NCBI RefSeq assembly: GCF_900637055.1
Contig: NZ_LR134338.1
Span: 4,677,001-4,741,000, forward strand
Reading direction: 5' to 3'
DNA: 64,000 nucleotides
Source of the DNA: Brevibacillus brevis
GTDB taxonomy: Bacteria; Bacillota; Bacilli; Brevibacillales; Brevibacillaceae
In this document: piece by piece, positions 1 to 7,922 of the stretch
Layout: every line of letters begins with the position of its first letter
Position numbering within the stretch: position 1 is the first letter of the stretch
Notes under the pieces: model-generated
What the model was told of the DNA's origin: nothing
Databases searched by the model: none
Seen by the model: the letters and a program-made list of their open reading frames with translations, nothing else
Position numbers and translations under genes: made by a program

Positions 1-677
1 ACTTGTTCGTACTCGTTTTCGCTGCCCTCTTTTGGCTTATGCTGCGTAACGTCCATTTTGATTGGGTAACGAATGAAGTCAGAGTACTTTTTGATGATCG
101 CTTTTAAACGGTACTCCTCCAAAAACTCGTCGTAGTTCTCTTCTTCTGTATTCTCCTTGATTTCGAGAATAATCTCGGTCCCGACGAAATCTTTTGGATA
201 AGGCTCAATCGTGTAGCCATCCGCACCGCTGGATTCCCATTTGTACCCAGTGTCGCTGCCCAGTGCTTTACTGATGACTGTAACCTTGTCGGCAACCATG
301 AAAGCCGAGTAGAAACCTACCCCGAATTGACCGATGATGTTGTAGCCATCCTTTGCGTCGTTTTCTTTCTTGAACGCCAAAGACCCGCTTTTCGCGATGA
401 CACCCAGATTATTTTCCAACTCATCCTGCGTCATGCCGATCCCGGTATCTGTCAGGGTCAGTGTTCTGGTGTCTTTGTTAACGGCTACTTTGATGTAATA
501 GTTCTCTTTATCAAACACCAATTGATCATCGACGAGCGATTTGTAGTAAATTTTGTCAATCGCGTCACTCGAGTTGGAAATCAGCTCGCGCAAAAAGATT
601 TCCTTTTGTGTGTAAATAGAATGGATCATCATTTCCAAGAGGCGTGTAGATTCTGCTTGAAACTGCTTTTTTTCCAT
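1..677 (-). CDS. htpG: Chaperone HtpG (Hsp90), N-terminal part, cut by window edge
   Basis: ATP-dependent Hsp90-family chaperone of the cytosol. Only about the first 225 codons are inside the window; the C-terminal middle and dimerisation domains lie to the left. The visible part is the GHKL ATPase domain: it starts MEKKQFQAES, carries the ATP-lid residues ELISNSSDA, the magnesium/nucleotide motif DTGIGM and the glycine-rich GQFGVGFYSAFMV. Start ATG is at 677-675, preceded by a GGTGGG ribosome site. Upstream lies a CIRCE operator and a near-consensus SigA promoter, so heat-shock control by HrcA is likely. Identity is very secure. Confidence 0.97.
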   Translation of the reverse strand, partial: MEKKQFQAESTRLLEMMIHSIYTQKEIFLRELISNSSDAIDKIYYKSLVDDQLVFDKENYYIKVAVNKDTRTLTLTDTGIGMTQDELENNLGVIAKSGSLAFKKENDAKDGYNIIGQFGVGFYSAFMVADKVTVISKALGSDTGYKWESSGADGYTIEPYPKDFVGTEIILEIKENTEEENYDEFLEEYRLKAIIKKYSDFIRYPIKMDVTQHKPKEGSENEYEQ

Positions 678-722
678 GAAATACCCACCTTTCCGGACTT
701 CTTATGTATTCCTTTTTCGATG

Positions 723-749
723 TTAGCACTCTCACCTCGCGAGTGCTAT
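723..749 (-). promoter_or_regulatory. CIRCE operator (HrcA binding site) of htpG
   Basis: Perfect-spacing CIRCE element: TTAGCACTC, 9-nt spacer, GAGTGCTAT. Only the last base departs from the family consensus arm GAGTGCTAA. It lies about 45 bases upstream of the htpG start and just downstream of the -10 box, where bound HrcA would block transcription. Confidence 0.93.
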
Positions 750-757
750 TCACTATT

Positions 758-786
758 TTTATAACAGTCCTAGATTTTTCTGTCAA
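758..786 (-). promoter_or_regulatory. SigA-type promoter of htpG
   Basis: On the minus strand, TTGACA (786-781), a 17-base spacer and TATAAA (763-758). The predicted transcription start falls at about 750, abutting the CIRCE element, which is the usual repressor geometry. Confidence 0.88.
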
Positions 787-951
787 TATAAACCAGCCAT
801 AAAGAATAATCCGCTAAAAAAAGTGAACAAGCCAGTCTGTGTGTCCATCTGTGACAAGGCAATGCCGCTCCCTCCTACCGTTACGAACCACAAGAGTGAA
901 GAAGAAACCCTCGGGGCCATCGCCCAAGGGTCTCCATTTGCTTGCTTCTTA

Positions 952-2115
952 TTATTTCACCGGAATATAGCCCGTTTTTTCTACCAATTCTTGTCCCTGC
1001 GGAGACAAAATCCATTCGATCAGTTTCTCTGCATTCGGATTGTCCGTTCCAGCCGTCACTGCGTAAAACTCGGCCGCAAACGGATACGCTCTGTTTTTTA
1101 TCGTTTCCTTATTAGGCGATACCCCATCAATCGCGAGCAAACGAATGTTACCGTTTCGCACCATCTCAGTGGCATAAAACAAGAACGAGTAACCGATGGC
1201 ATTCGAATAATTTTTGTAGTTGGCTGTTTGCTCGATGATTCCACCCATCCCCGTTACCACGTCCTCTTGTGGCGCGGTCATGAGCTCTTTATCTCCCATG
1301 ATCTTCTGCAGCATCGTCTGACTCCCGCTATTTTCTGGACGCTGAAAGGCACGGATGAGCTCATAGCCGCCCCCGACTTCATCCCAGGAAATGACGTCTC
1401 CCGCATAGATGTCGCGAATCTGCTGGGTAGTGAGTCCTTGAACAGGATTCTCTGCATTGACAAAAAAGACAAAGGCTTCCCTACCGATTGGTGTCAGCTT
1501 AAGCTCCACGCCTTTTTCTTTTGCTGCTAGGAGCTGTTCCTCGGAAGGACCTGCTGCAAAGATGACATCGACTTTGCCATCCAGTAAGTTTTCGTACGCT
1601 TTTGGCGTCTTGCTTACCATGACTTCGCTGTCGTAAAGGTCGTAATCTTTCTCGGGATAAACAGCCTGCACAAAGGAAGCGTAAAGAGGATACAAAGCGG
1701 TCGCCCCATCTATTTTGGGCAAATCAGACTGCAACGACATTGTCGCAGGTTGATCAAGTTTATGAACCTTGGAGTTTGTGCCGAACGGTTTATATTGTTC
1801 CAGATCGACCTCTGCCTCACTGACCACAGGAATGCTGTTATGGTAATAGCTGCTGATCTCATATCCCGCAACTGGCAGCGTACAAAAGAGAAAATAGACA
1901 AAGAGGGCTCGGTTCCATAACCGACTCTTTTGCGGGGCGAACATTTGGCCGATGATGTAGATGATAAAAACGAACGTCGTGACAGCAACGAGAAGGCAAT
2001 AAACTCTTCCCTGGGCGTTCAGAGCAGTCATCACCATCGCCACGACTCCGATCACCGTGATGATCGCACCCAAAACAATACAGCCGAAGATTTTTCCTAC
2101 CAATTCTTTGTTCAT
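952..2115 (-). CDS. Membrane-anchored PstS-like phosphate-binding protein
   Basis: Probable solute-binding protein of the PBP/PstS superfamily, tethered to the membrane instead of being a lipoprotein. The 387-residue product has three hydrophobic helices in the first ~90 residues (about 8-30, 37-58, 68-85), then a periplasmic-binding-type fold. The segment DGATALYPLY resembles the ligand loop of phosphate-binding proteins, and the C-terminus has the usual ILSPQGQELV motif. Start ATG 2115 follows GGAGGAGA; an earlier in-frame ATG at 2181 has no good ribosome site. No pstCAB genes are adjacent, so it may be a sensor-type or orphan binding protein. The ligand is inferred. Confidence 0.75.
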   Translation of the reverse strand: MNKELVGKIFGCIVLGAIITVIGVVAMVMTALNAQGRVYCLLVAVTTFVFIIYIIGQMFAPQKSRLWNRALFVYFLFCTLPVAGYEISSYYHNSIPVVSEAEVDLEQYKPFGTNSKVHKLDQPATMSLQSDLPKIDGATALYPLYASFVQAVYPEKDYDLYDSEVMVSKTPKAYENLLDGKVDVIFAAGPSEEQLLAAKEKGVELKLTPIGREAFVFFVNAENPVQGLTTQQIRDIYAGDVISWDEVGGGYELIRAFQRPENSGSQTMLQKIMGDKELMTAPQEDVVTGMGGIIEQTANYKNYSNAIGYSFLFYATEMVRNGNIRLLAIDGVSPNKETIKNRAYPFAAEFYAVTAGTDNPNAEKLIEWILSPQGQELVEKTGYIPVK

Positions 2116-2196
2116 TCTTTCTCCTCCCAATTCTCCTACCGCTATTATAAATGATTGGAAGAGATTAGGAAGGAGAAGCATACCAAACGAGCCAAT

Positions 2197-2856
2197 TTAC
2201 TCGACACCTAACCATTCCTTGTATTCTTTTGCCCATTTTTGCAAGTCATTGAAAAACAGGCTGGCGTGATATCCATCACAAACCGCATGATGGACTTGCA
2301 AAGAAACAGGCAATAACGTTTTGCCTTCTTGCTCGAAATACTTTCCACTTGTAATGATTGGCAGCAAATACCGCCCATCTCCCGAAATATTCAGATTAAA
2401 TCCACTGAAGCTAACCCAGGGAATACACGAGACAGGGAAAGTATAAGCCGGTTCCGGTTCTTTCGCCACAAGACCTTTATTGTCCCCGTACTTTTTCATA
2501 TCCGCTACGTAATTTTGATAAAACACAGGGAACTCGTCAGCGAATTCCGTCCACATCGTAGAAAAAGTTTGATCGTCCTGGTGAAAAAAAGTATAGCTGG
2601 GTATCATGCTCTCCCAATAGCCCAACTCGCCGTCTGCATGAAAGGAAGTCCGAAATTCGCGATGCGCATTGACAACGTTTGTCACCATATACAGAAAAGC
2701 CGGGTACAGCTTCATCCCCTTTTGCCGTAGGGCAGGGAGCAATTCCGTTATATCAATGTTGGCCGTCATACTGAAGGTGCAATTTACTCGGTTCAGATAA
2801 TGCTCGAAATAAGACTTTCTGCTCCAATTATCTAGATCAATTCGCTGAAATTTCAT
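2197..2856 (-). CDS. cat: Type A chloramphenicol O-acetyltransferase
   Basis: Transfers acetyl from acetyl-CoA to chloramphenicol, inactivating it. The 219 residues match the classical trimeric CAT length. The C-terminal catalytic motif HHAVCDGYH supplies the general-base histidine, and the N-terminus MKFQRIDLDNWSRK and the VSFSGFNLNI segment are typical of the CAT-A family. The AGGAGG ribosome site, 8 bases upstream of ATG 2856, is buried in a hairpin preceded by a short leader ORF, as in inducible cat genes. No mobile element flanks it, so it looks chromosomal. The upstream two-component operon ends about 145 bases before its leader. Confidence 0.95.
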   Translation of the reverse strand: MKFQRIDLDNWSRKSYFEHYLNRVNCTFSMTANIDITELLPALRQKGMKLYPAFLYMVTNVVNAHREFRTSFHADGELGYWESMIPSYTFFHQDDQTFSTMWTEFADEFPVFYQNYVADMKKYGDNKGLVAKEPEPAYTFPVSCIPWVSFSGFNLNISGDGRYLLPIITSGKYFEQEGKTLLPVSLQVHHAVCDGYHASLFFNDLQKWAKEYKEWLGVE

Positions 2857-2864
2857 TGGATATC

Positions 2865-2898
2865 CCTCCTAAAATCTAAAGCTACTGATTTTAGGAGG
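2865..2898 (-). promoter_or_regulatory. Translational attenuator hairpin of cat
   Basis: A perfect 12-bp inverted repeat with a 10-base loop (arms 2898-2887 and 2876-2865 on the minus strand). The 3' arm contains the AGGAGG ribosome site of cat; the 5' arm overlaps the last codons and stop of the leader peptide. This is the cat-86/pC194 arrangement in which a drug-stalled leader ribosome opens the hairpin. Confidence 0.92.
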
Positions 2899-2920
2899 TG
2901 ATTTTGCGTGTCCTTTTCAT
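2891..2920 (-). CDS. cat leader peptide (9 residues)
   Basis: Short ORF MKRTRKITS followed by TAA, with a purine-rich GGAGAAGGGG upstream. Its length, basic/polar content and position just before the attenuator hairpin match known cat leader peptides (9 codons, stalling with codon 6 in the A site). A ribosome stalled at codons 5-6 would cover the 5' arm of the hairpin. Exact stall residues are inferred. Confidence 0.85.
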   Translation of the reverse strand: MKRTRKITS

Positions 2921-2997
2921 AACACCATCCCCTTCTCCAATCCTGCCTTACCCCTCCAGCATACCACTTGCTTCTCTTTCTGACATCAGCCTGTGTA

Positions 2998-3050
2998 TAG
3001 CTGTCATGTTTAAGCAGAAATAGGGAAGGGAACGACCGTCGTGACAGCTA
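2998..3050. repeat. Inverted repeat between kinase gene and cat leader
   Basis: Arms TAGCTGTCATG (2998-3008) and CGTGACAGCTA (3040-3050) pair over 10 of 11 positions with a 31-base interior. There is no T-run, so it is not an ordinary terminator. It could be an operator or a large hairpin separating the kinase and cat transcripts. Function unknown. Confidence 0.45.
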
Positions 3051-3065
3051 CAAGAAGAGTACCGC

Positions 3066-4445
3066 TTATTCAAGAGGCAAAGTTATTTTAAATAGAGTCG
3101 TATACCGTTGATTCCTTTCCAAAAGAATAGTCCCCTGATGTAACGTTATAATTTTTCTACAAATGGCTAGACCGAGTCCGGTGCTATCTTTCACAGGATT
3201 ACTCCCTTTTATGAACTCTTCAAAAATGTGTTCCCTAACATTCTCTTGAACACCTGTACCGTTATCACCTAACCACAGAACAACGCCGGCTTCTATTTTC
3301 TCGCATGAAACGAATAGCTGTGTTCCCGGCGGATTATGTTTTAGCGAGTTACCGATCAAATTCGTAATAACGCGGTTCATGTGCATTTTGTCGAACACGA
3401 CAAACAGCGGCTCCTCTGGAATTTTCACTTCCAACTGAAATCCCCTATCTTCTATTTCCGGATAAAATTCCGCAACAAGCTGCATAAACCACTTACTAAT
3501 ATTCACCTTTTCTTGATCCAGTCTCACGTGCTGGTCTTCCAGCTTTGCCAGCTCGAACAAATTTTGAATCAAATGGGCCATATAAGACGATTTGTCGTTA
3601 ATATATTGAACATACTGACGCCTTTGCTCTTCTTCTAGCTCCGGCCTATCCAGCAACAACTGAGAATACCCGAATACAGAGGTGATCGGTGTTTTCAGAT
3701 CATGAGACAAATGCAGCAGCATGTTTCTTTTGTTGTTCGCTACCGCTTCTTTCTCTGCAGAGGTCTGCTGTAGTCGTTCTGCCATTCCGTTAAACGCTTC
3801 CCGGATTTCTGCAAATTCCATCTCAGCCGAAAATCTAAGTCTCTTTTGATAATTGAAGCCTTCCATTTCTTTAATGCCCTCTACAATTTGCCGGAGAGGC
3901 TTCTTCATCTGCAAGACGGAGTACCGGGTGTAGAAATAAAGGGCAATGAACAACAGAACGGCAAACAACGCTATAAAGATTCCAAGCGCCACTGATATAT
4001 TTTCCAACCGCTGAGGAATTTTCCATAACAGAACATAGTTCTCACCCTCTGGCCCTTGCGCTTGATAGGCATGGTAGAAAGTTGAATCATCATTTCGCAG
4101 TATGTCCACTTTAGCGTACAGCGTTCCATCGCTATATGTCATGATATTGTCTTCCTTGTTGCCTTTTACATAGATGACTGTCCCCGATTCATTCACGATC
4201 TCGAACCAGCCGCCGTACTCGTCTAACAACCGACCATCAATCTTTTCAAAAGGGTACTGGTATATTTTACTGCCATCCACTTGGGTCAAATCGGGCGTTT
4301 TATCAAAATAGTTGTCCATCAACAGGTCTGTCCCCAAAAGAGCAATCATAATCGTACATAACAACAAACCGCTTATCACAACATAATGCCGAAAAAACAG
4401 TTGTTTTAACGGTCGCTTGTCGGGGATGCTCTCATTTTTTTTCAA
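3066..4445 (-). CDS. Sensor histidine kinase
   Basis: Membrane histidine kinase, 459 residues. Two transmembrane helices (about 20-42 and 150-172) bracket an extracellular sensor loop; a HAMP-like segment follows, then the phospho-acceptor H-box HLSHDLKTP with His about 248, and a C-terminal HATPase domain with N-box NLIGNSLKH, DNGTGV and TGLGLA. Its start overlaps the end of the response-regulator gene by 14 bases, so the two are translationally coupled. The operon begins with the SLH serine hydrolase at 7196. The stimulus is unknown; the neighbouring hydrolase suggests a cell-wall or beta-lactam-like signal (inference). Confidence 0.92.
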   Translation of the reverse strand: MKKNESIPDKRPLKQLFFRHYVVISGLLLCTIMIALLGTDLLMDNYFDKTPDLTQVDGSKIYQYPFEKIDGRLLDEYGGWFEIVNESGTVIYVKGNKEDNIMTYSDGTLYAKVDILRNDDSTFYHAYQAQGPEGENYVLLWKIPQRLENISVALGIFIALFAVLLFIALYFYTRYSVLQMKKPLRQIVEGIKEMEGFNYQKRLRFSAEMEFAEIREAFNGMAERLQQTSAEKEAVANNKRNMLLHLSHDLKTPITSVFGYSQLLLDRPELEEEQRRQYVQYINDKSSYMAHLIQNLFELAKLEDQHVRLDQEKVNISKWFMQLVAEFYPEIEDRGFQLEVKIPEEPLFVVFDKMHMNRVITNLIGNSLKHNPPGTQLFVSCEKIEAGVVLWLGDNGTGVQENVREHIFEEFIKGSNPVKDSTGLGLAICRKIITLHQGTILLERNQRYTTLFKITLPLE

Positions 4446-5139
4446 AACGGTAGCCTAACCCCCTGATCGTAATAAGATGAACTGGCTTTCTTGGGTTATC
4501 CTCAATCTTCTCCCTGAGTTTGCTGATATAGACCATGATCAGGTTTTCATCCCCTATGTATTCCTGCCCCCAAACATGCTCGTAAATAGACGCTTTTGTA
4601 AAAACTCTCCCCGCATGCTTCATCAGTAAAGACAAAATCTTGAACTCGTACGATGTCACTTCTTTCTGCTGTCCATTTTTGTACAGCTTACAGCTCTTCA
4701 AATCGAGCATGACATCGCCAAATTGTATGATTTCATGGTTCTGCTTTTCACCTTTGGAAAATACATCCATTCTTCTGAATAACGCTTGAACTCTGCTGAC
4801 GACTTCTATGGGGTTAAAAGGCTTCCCCACATAGTCGTCAGCGCCAAGCTGCAGTCCAATAATTTTATCCATATCGTCCGATTTCGCGGACAGAAACAAA
4901 AACGGAACCTCGGAAATATGTCGCATCTTTTTTAATAACTCGTATCCATCCATCATCGGCATCATAATATCAGCAATAACCAGATCAATTTGCACGTTTG
5001 AGAATACAGTCAGCGCATCCACTCCATTACCTGCTTCATAAGTAGCAAACCCGTAATTTTTCAAATAAATACTGAGTAGTTCACGAATTTGTGCTTCATC
5101 GTCGATGATCAGTATCGTTTTGATTGTATTTCCCTCCAT
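4432..5139 (-). CDS. OmpR-family response regulator
   Basis: DNA-binding response regulator. The receiver domain has the acidic pair IIDDE, the phosphorylated aspartate in DLVIADIMMP and the switch lysine in GKPFNP; the C-terminal winged helix ends ITIRGLGYRFEKK, as in OmpR/PhoB proteins. An in-frame ATG at 5154 could also be the start; the 5139 ATG gives the usual family length. The gene follows the SLH hydrolase by about 35 bases with no terminator and overlaps the kinase gene, forming a three-gene operon. Confidence 0.92.
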   Translation of the reverse strand: MEGNTIKTILIIDDEAQIRELLSIYLKNYGFATYEAGNGVDALTVFSNVQIDLVIADIMMPMMDGYELLKKMRHISEVPFLFLSAKSDDMDKIIGLQLGADDYVGKPFNPIEVVSRVQALFRRMDVFSKGEKQNHEIIQFGDVMLDLKSCKLYKNGQQKEVTSYEFKILSLLMKHAGRVFTKASIYEHVWGQEYIGDENLIMVYISKLREKIEDNPRKPVHLITIRGLGYRFEKK

Positions 5140-5189
5140 CGCCTCATGTCGCAACGAAGCACAAACAAGAAGTCACGGCTTGTTGTACA

Positions 5190-7196
5190 CTAAAATAATT
5201 GGTCTGCGAACCGAGATAGTAACGCAGCCGCTTCTTTCCTTACCATCAGTTGCTCTGATTTATAGTCGAAACTGCCATCTCTGCCTTTCACCACTTCTGG
5301 TCCGTATAATCCTTTTGCCACTACGAAATGGACTCCCTCTAAAGCCCAAGCATCTGTCCTACCACTCAACTTGGCTTTTTTCGGCTCTGCATGAAGATAG
5401 CCAAATGCCATGCGCCATACGATGGTTGCTGCTTCTTGACGCGTCAATGGCTCGTTCGGATAAAATTTGCCATCAGCAGATGCTTTTAGTAAACCTAACT
5501 CGTAAGCTGCTTGAATTTCCCGCGCATACTTGTTGCCTGAAAGATCCGTGTAAATCGGTTTATGCTTTGATGGGGCAATGCCACTCCACTTGATGAACCA
5601 GCCAACAAACTCTCCTTTTGTTATCTGTTGTTCGGGCGAAAAGCGATTGTCTCCTTCCCTATCAGCAAAGACACCGATCTGGCTCAGGTGATAGATATAG
5701 GACGCATATGGATGGTCATTCTCCACATCCTGATAACGTTGCGGCTCAGGCATTTTTTCTGCCCAACTATCTGATTTTAAATCGTAATAGAAAGCCTGCA
5801 CATCTCCGTGATCGTTCAGCTTAAAAGCAGCTTTAATACCTTGTTCATCCTGGAATAAGAGTGGCTCCACCTCATATAGGACATGTTCTCCCAGCGGGTC
5901 TTTTACAATGAGTTTGCCGCCTTCAGCACGTATACGAGTCGTCCACATCCGGTTTCGCAAATCGCTGTATGTCCCTTCAAACTTCGTGAGTTCTTGTTTC
6001 GCTAACGCAAACGCTCCCCTTTTCTGCTCATTTTTCGGGTAGTAATGATCCATAAACGCTTCAATCAAAGGCTTACGAATTTCGAAGTCCTTATTGACTG
6101 TAACAAATACTCCCACTTTTTCTTCCGGGATCAACCACATCCCGGTATGGTATCCTTGTAAATCCCCTGCTTTTTCAATAACATAATGTCCATTGTAATT
6201 TTGCTGGTTGGCATATTCGAAACCAAGCGCCATGTTATTCAGCTTTGGATGCACGGAAAGATGAGGTCTCTGCATTTCTGCCGCCGTTTCTTCTTCCATA
6301 ATCGTCGCATTCCCAAGCTTTCCTTTATTGAGATGAGCAATCATGAATGCAGCCATATCAGAACCAGTTGAGAGCATTCCACCATCAGGAAGCTCAGTTG
6401 GTACCGTTGCATAAGTCGGGATCGGCTGTCCGATAAGATTATAAGGTACAGCCAACTCTTTGACTATTGATGGTGTAAGTCGAAAATCACTATTTTCCAT
6501 GCCAAGCGGCTTAAAGATGCGTTCCTGCACGTATTCTCCAAATGGTTTTCCTGCTACTTGTTCTACAACATAACCTTGAATGGTGAAGCCGAGGTTGTCA
6601 TATCTGTAAAACTCTCCTGGCTTGCGAATGACATTTGGGAGATTGTCCATAACGTATTTCTTTAAAGAAACCTCCCGTTTCAAGTCGGTTGTTGAAGAGT
6701 CAGAAGTGTCTCCATAGTCAAATCCAGTGGCGTTCATTAACAGATGTTCCATTGTTAGAGGAGTGCCTGTCTTATTCGGAATCCGGACACCCCCCATATA
6801 TGCGGATACATCTTTGTTCAAATCTATTTTCCCTTGCTCCGCCAACTGCATAACGGCTGTAGCTGTAATAACCTTGGATACTGACGCTACACGGAATACG
6901 GTGCGATCAGGATCGACCGGAATCTTCTTCTCTACATCCGCATATCCATACCCTTTTTTAAAAAGGACCTTGTCTCCTTTTACAACGACAAACGCAGCTC
7001 CTGCCATGTTGTTCTTAATTTCAGACCGGTTAAAAAATTCATCTGCAAATTGCTCTACCTCTCTCGGATCATCCGGCCCAGATACAGAAGATGCGAACAC
7101 TTTGGTTGGAGAAACAACTCCGCTTACAAGGCTGACGCTCATAGTAGTTACAAGTACAGTCGCCATTAATGTCTGTAACTTCAAACACATTTTCAT
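5190..7196 (-). CDS. Secreted class C-type serine hydrolase with C-terminal SLH domains
   Basis: Cell-surface serine hydrolase of the beta-lactamase/PBP4* family (PF00144), 668 residues. A signal peptide covers about residues 1-36 (cleavage near KVFA-SS). The catalytic domain shows the SxxK motif SVSK and the tyrosine motif YDN. The C-terminal ~200 residues hold SLH repeats (for example EFVGWFIKWSG, PNEPLTRQEAATIVWRM), which anchor proteins to secondary wall polymer. ATG 7196 has GGAGAGGAG at good spacing and gives a normal signal peptide, so the longer upstream extension is rejected. It heads an operon with the response regulator and kinase. It may be a D-aminopeptidase, esterase or penicillin-recognising enzyme; the substrate is unknown. 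Confidence 0.88.
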   Translation of the reverse strand: MKMCLKLQTLMATVLVTTMSVSLVSGVVSPTKVFASSVSGPDDPREVEQFADEFFNRSEIKNNMAGAAFVVVKGDKVLFKKGYGYADVEKKIPVDPDRTVFRVASVSKVITATAVMQLAEQGKIDLNKDVSAYMGGVRIPNKTGTPLTMEHLLMNATGFDYGDTSDSSTTDLKREVSLKKYVMDNLPNVIRKPGEFYRYDNLGFTIQGYVVEQVAGKPFGEYVQERIFKPLGMENSDFRLTPSIVKELAVPYNLIGQPIPTYATVPTELPDGGMLSTGSDMAAFMIAHLNKGKLGNATIMEEETAAEMQRPHLSVHPKLNNMALGFEYANQQNYNGHYVIEKAGDLQGYHTGMWLIPEEKVGVFVTVNKDFEIRKPLIEAFMDHYYPKNEQKRGAFALAKQELTKFEGTYSDLRNRMWTTRIRAEGGKLIVKDPLGEHVLYEVEPLLFQDEQGIKAAFKLNDHGDVQAFYYDLKSDSWAEKMPEPQRYQDVENDHPYASYIYHLSQIGVFADREGDNRFSPEQQITKGEFVGWFIKWSGIAPSKHKPIYTDLSGNKYAREIQAAYELGLLKASADGKFYPNEPLTRQEAATIVWRMAFGYLHAEPKKAKLSGRTDAWALEGVHFVVAKGLYGPEVVKGRDGSFDYKSEQLMVRKEAAALLSRFADQLF

Positions 7197-7305
7197 AAGA
7201 TTGCTCCTCTCCATTCCCTTTTTCCTTCTCAAGAAGAGTAAACGACCAATCTTAATCGCATTTCTATACAACCTTAATAGAACATGAATTTTTTGCTTGT
7301 TCATG

Positions 7306-7329
7306 CAAAAACCCCTGATTTCTCAGGGG
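7306..7329 (-). terminator. Rho-independent terminator after the VOC gene
   Basis: On the minus strand CCCCTGA, a 4-base loop and TCAGGGG, followed by a T5 run. It sits just downstream of the VOC stop and separates it from the SLH hydrolase operon. Confidence 0.88.
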
Positions 7330-7338
7330 CACGATTCT

Positions 7339-7755
7339 CTATTCTGTCGATATCTGTCTCCTATCCATATACAGCACATTCCACCGATGACCATCCAAAT
7401 CAGCGAAGCCCGCCCCATACATCCCCGGACCATGCTCCCGAGGCTCACTGAAAACAGTGCCCCCAGCGTCTATCACCTTACCCACCAATTCATCCACTTC
7501 TTCCCTGCTCTCGGCATCGATCGAAAACAACACTTCCGTTCCGCGCTTCGTATCTGCCAGCTCATTTTGCGTAAACGATTGGAAGGCTGCCTCCGGGAAA
7601 AGCAGCACCAGGAGGTTTTTCTCACCAATCAACAGGCCCGCTACATCCTTGCTGTTCTCATGGCGAGGATGAAAAGAGAATCCAAGTGCGGCAAAAAACG
7701 ATTTGGACTTTTCGAGGTCCTTGACGGGCAAATTGATCCAAAGCTCTTTTGTCAT
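7339..7755 (-). CDS. VOC-family (glyoxalase/bleomycin-resistance-like) protein
   Basis: Small cytosolic protein of the vicinal oxygen chelate superfamily, 138 residues, resembling the YP_-type extradiol/glyoxalase-like proteins of bacilli. It starts MTKELWINLPVKDLEKSKSF, the typical first beta strand and helix, and ends GFADLDGHRWNVLYMD, the second half-fold. Whether the metal-ligand set is complete cannot be judged by eye. ATG 7755 follows GGAG; a longer in-frame start at 7818 lacks a ribosome site. It is monocistronic with its own terminator. Substrate unknown. Confidence 0.85.
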   Translation of the reverse strand: MTKELWINLPVKDLEKSKSFFAALGFSFHPRHENSKDVAGLLIGEKNLLVLLFPEAAFQSFTQNELADTKRGTEVLFSIDAESREEVDELVGKVIDAGGTVFSEPREHGPGMYGAGFADLDGHRWNVLYMDRRQISTE

Positions 7756-7834
7756 GGGAAGTTCTCCTTTGCATTTCGGGTGGATGATACTCTTGCTATT
7801 TTTCCTTAAACTATCCATTCATATTATTGCGATA

Positions 7835-7863
7835 TTGACACTCGGAATTAGAACCGATAAAGT
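7835..7863 (+). promoter_or_regulatory. Likely promoter of the cyclase gene
   Basis: TTGACA (7835-7840), 17-base spacer, TAAAGT (7858-7863). The spacer holds a short palindrome TCGG-N8-CCGA that could be an operator. The -10 box matches only 4 of 6 positions. Confidence 0.6.
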
Positions 7864-7922
7864 ATTGGATAAACTTGGTTGTACAAGCGCGAAAATTCAA
7901 AAAACAGTAATGAGGTGGGCAC

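Noticed and set aside
823..1530. Long plus-strand open frame opposite the PstS-like gene
   Set aside because: It runs antisense to a gene with clear family motifs, lacks a ribosome site and has implausible composition.
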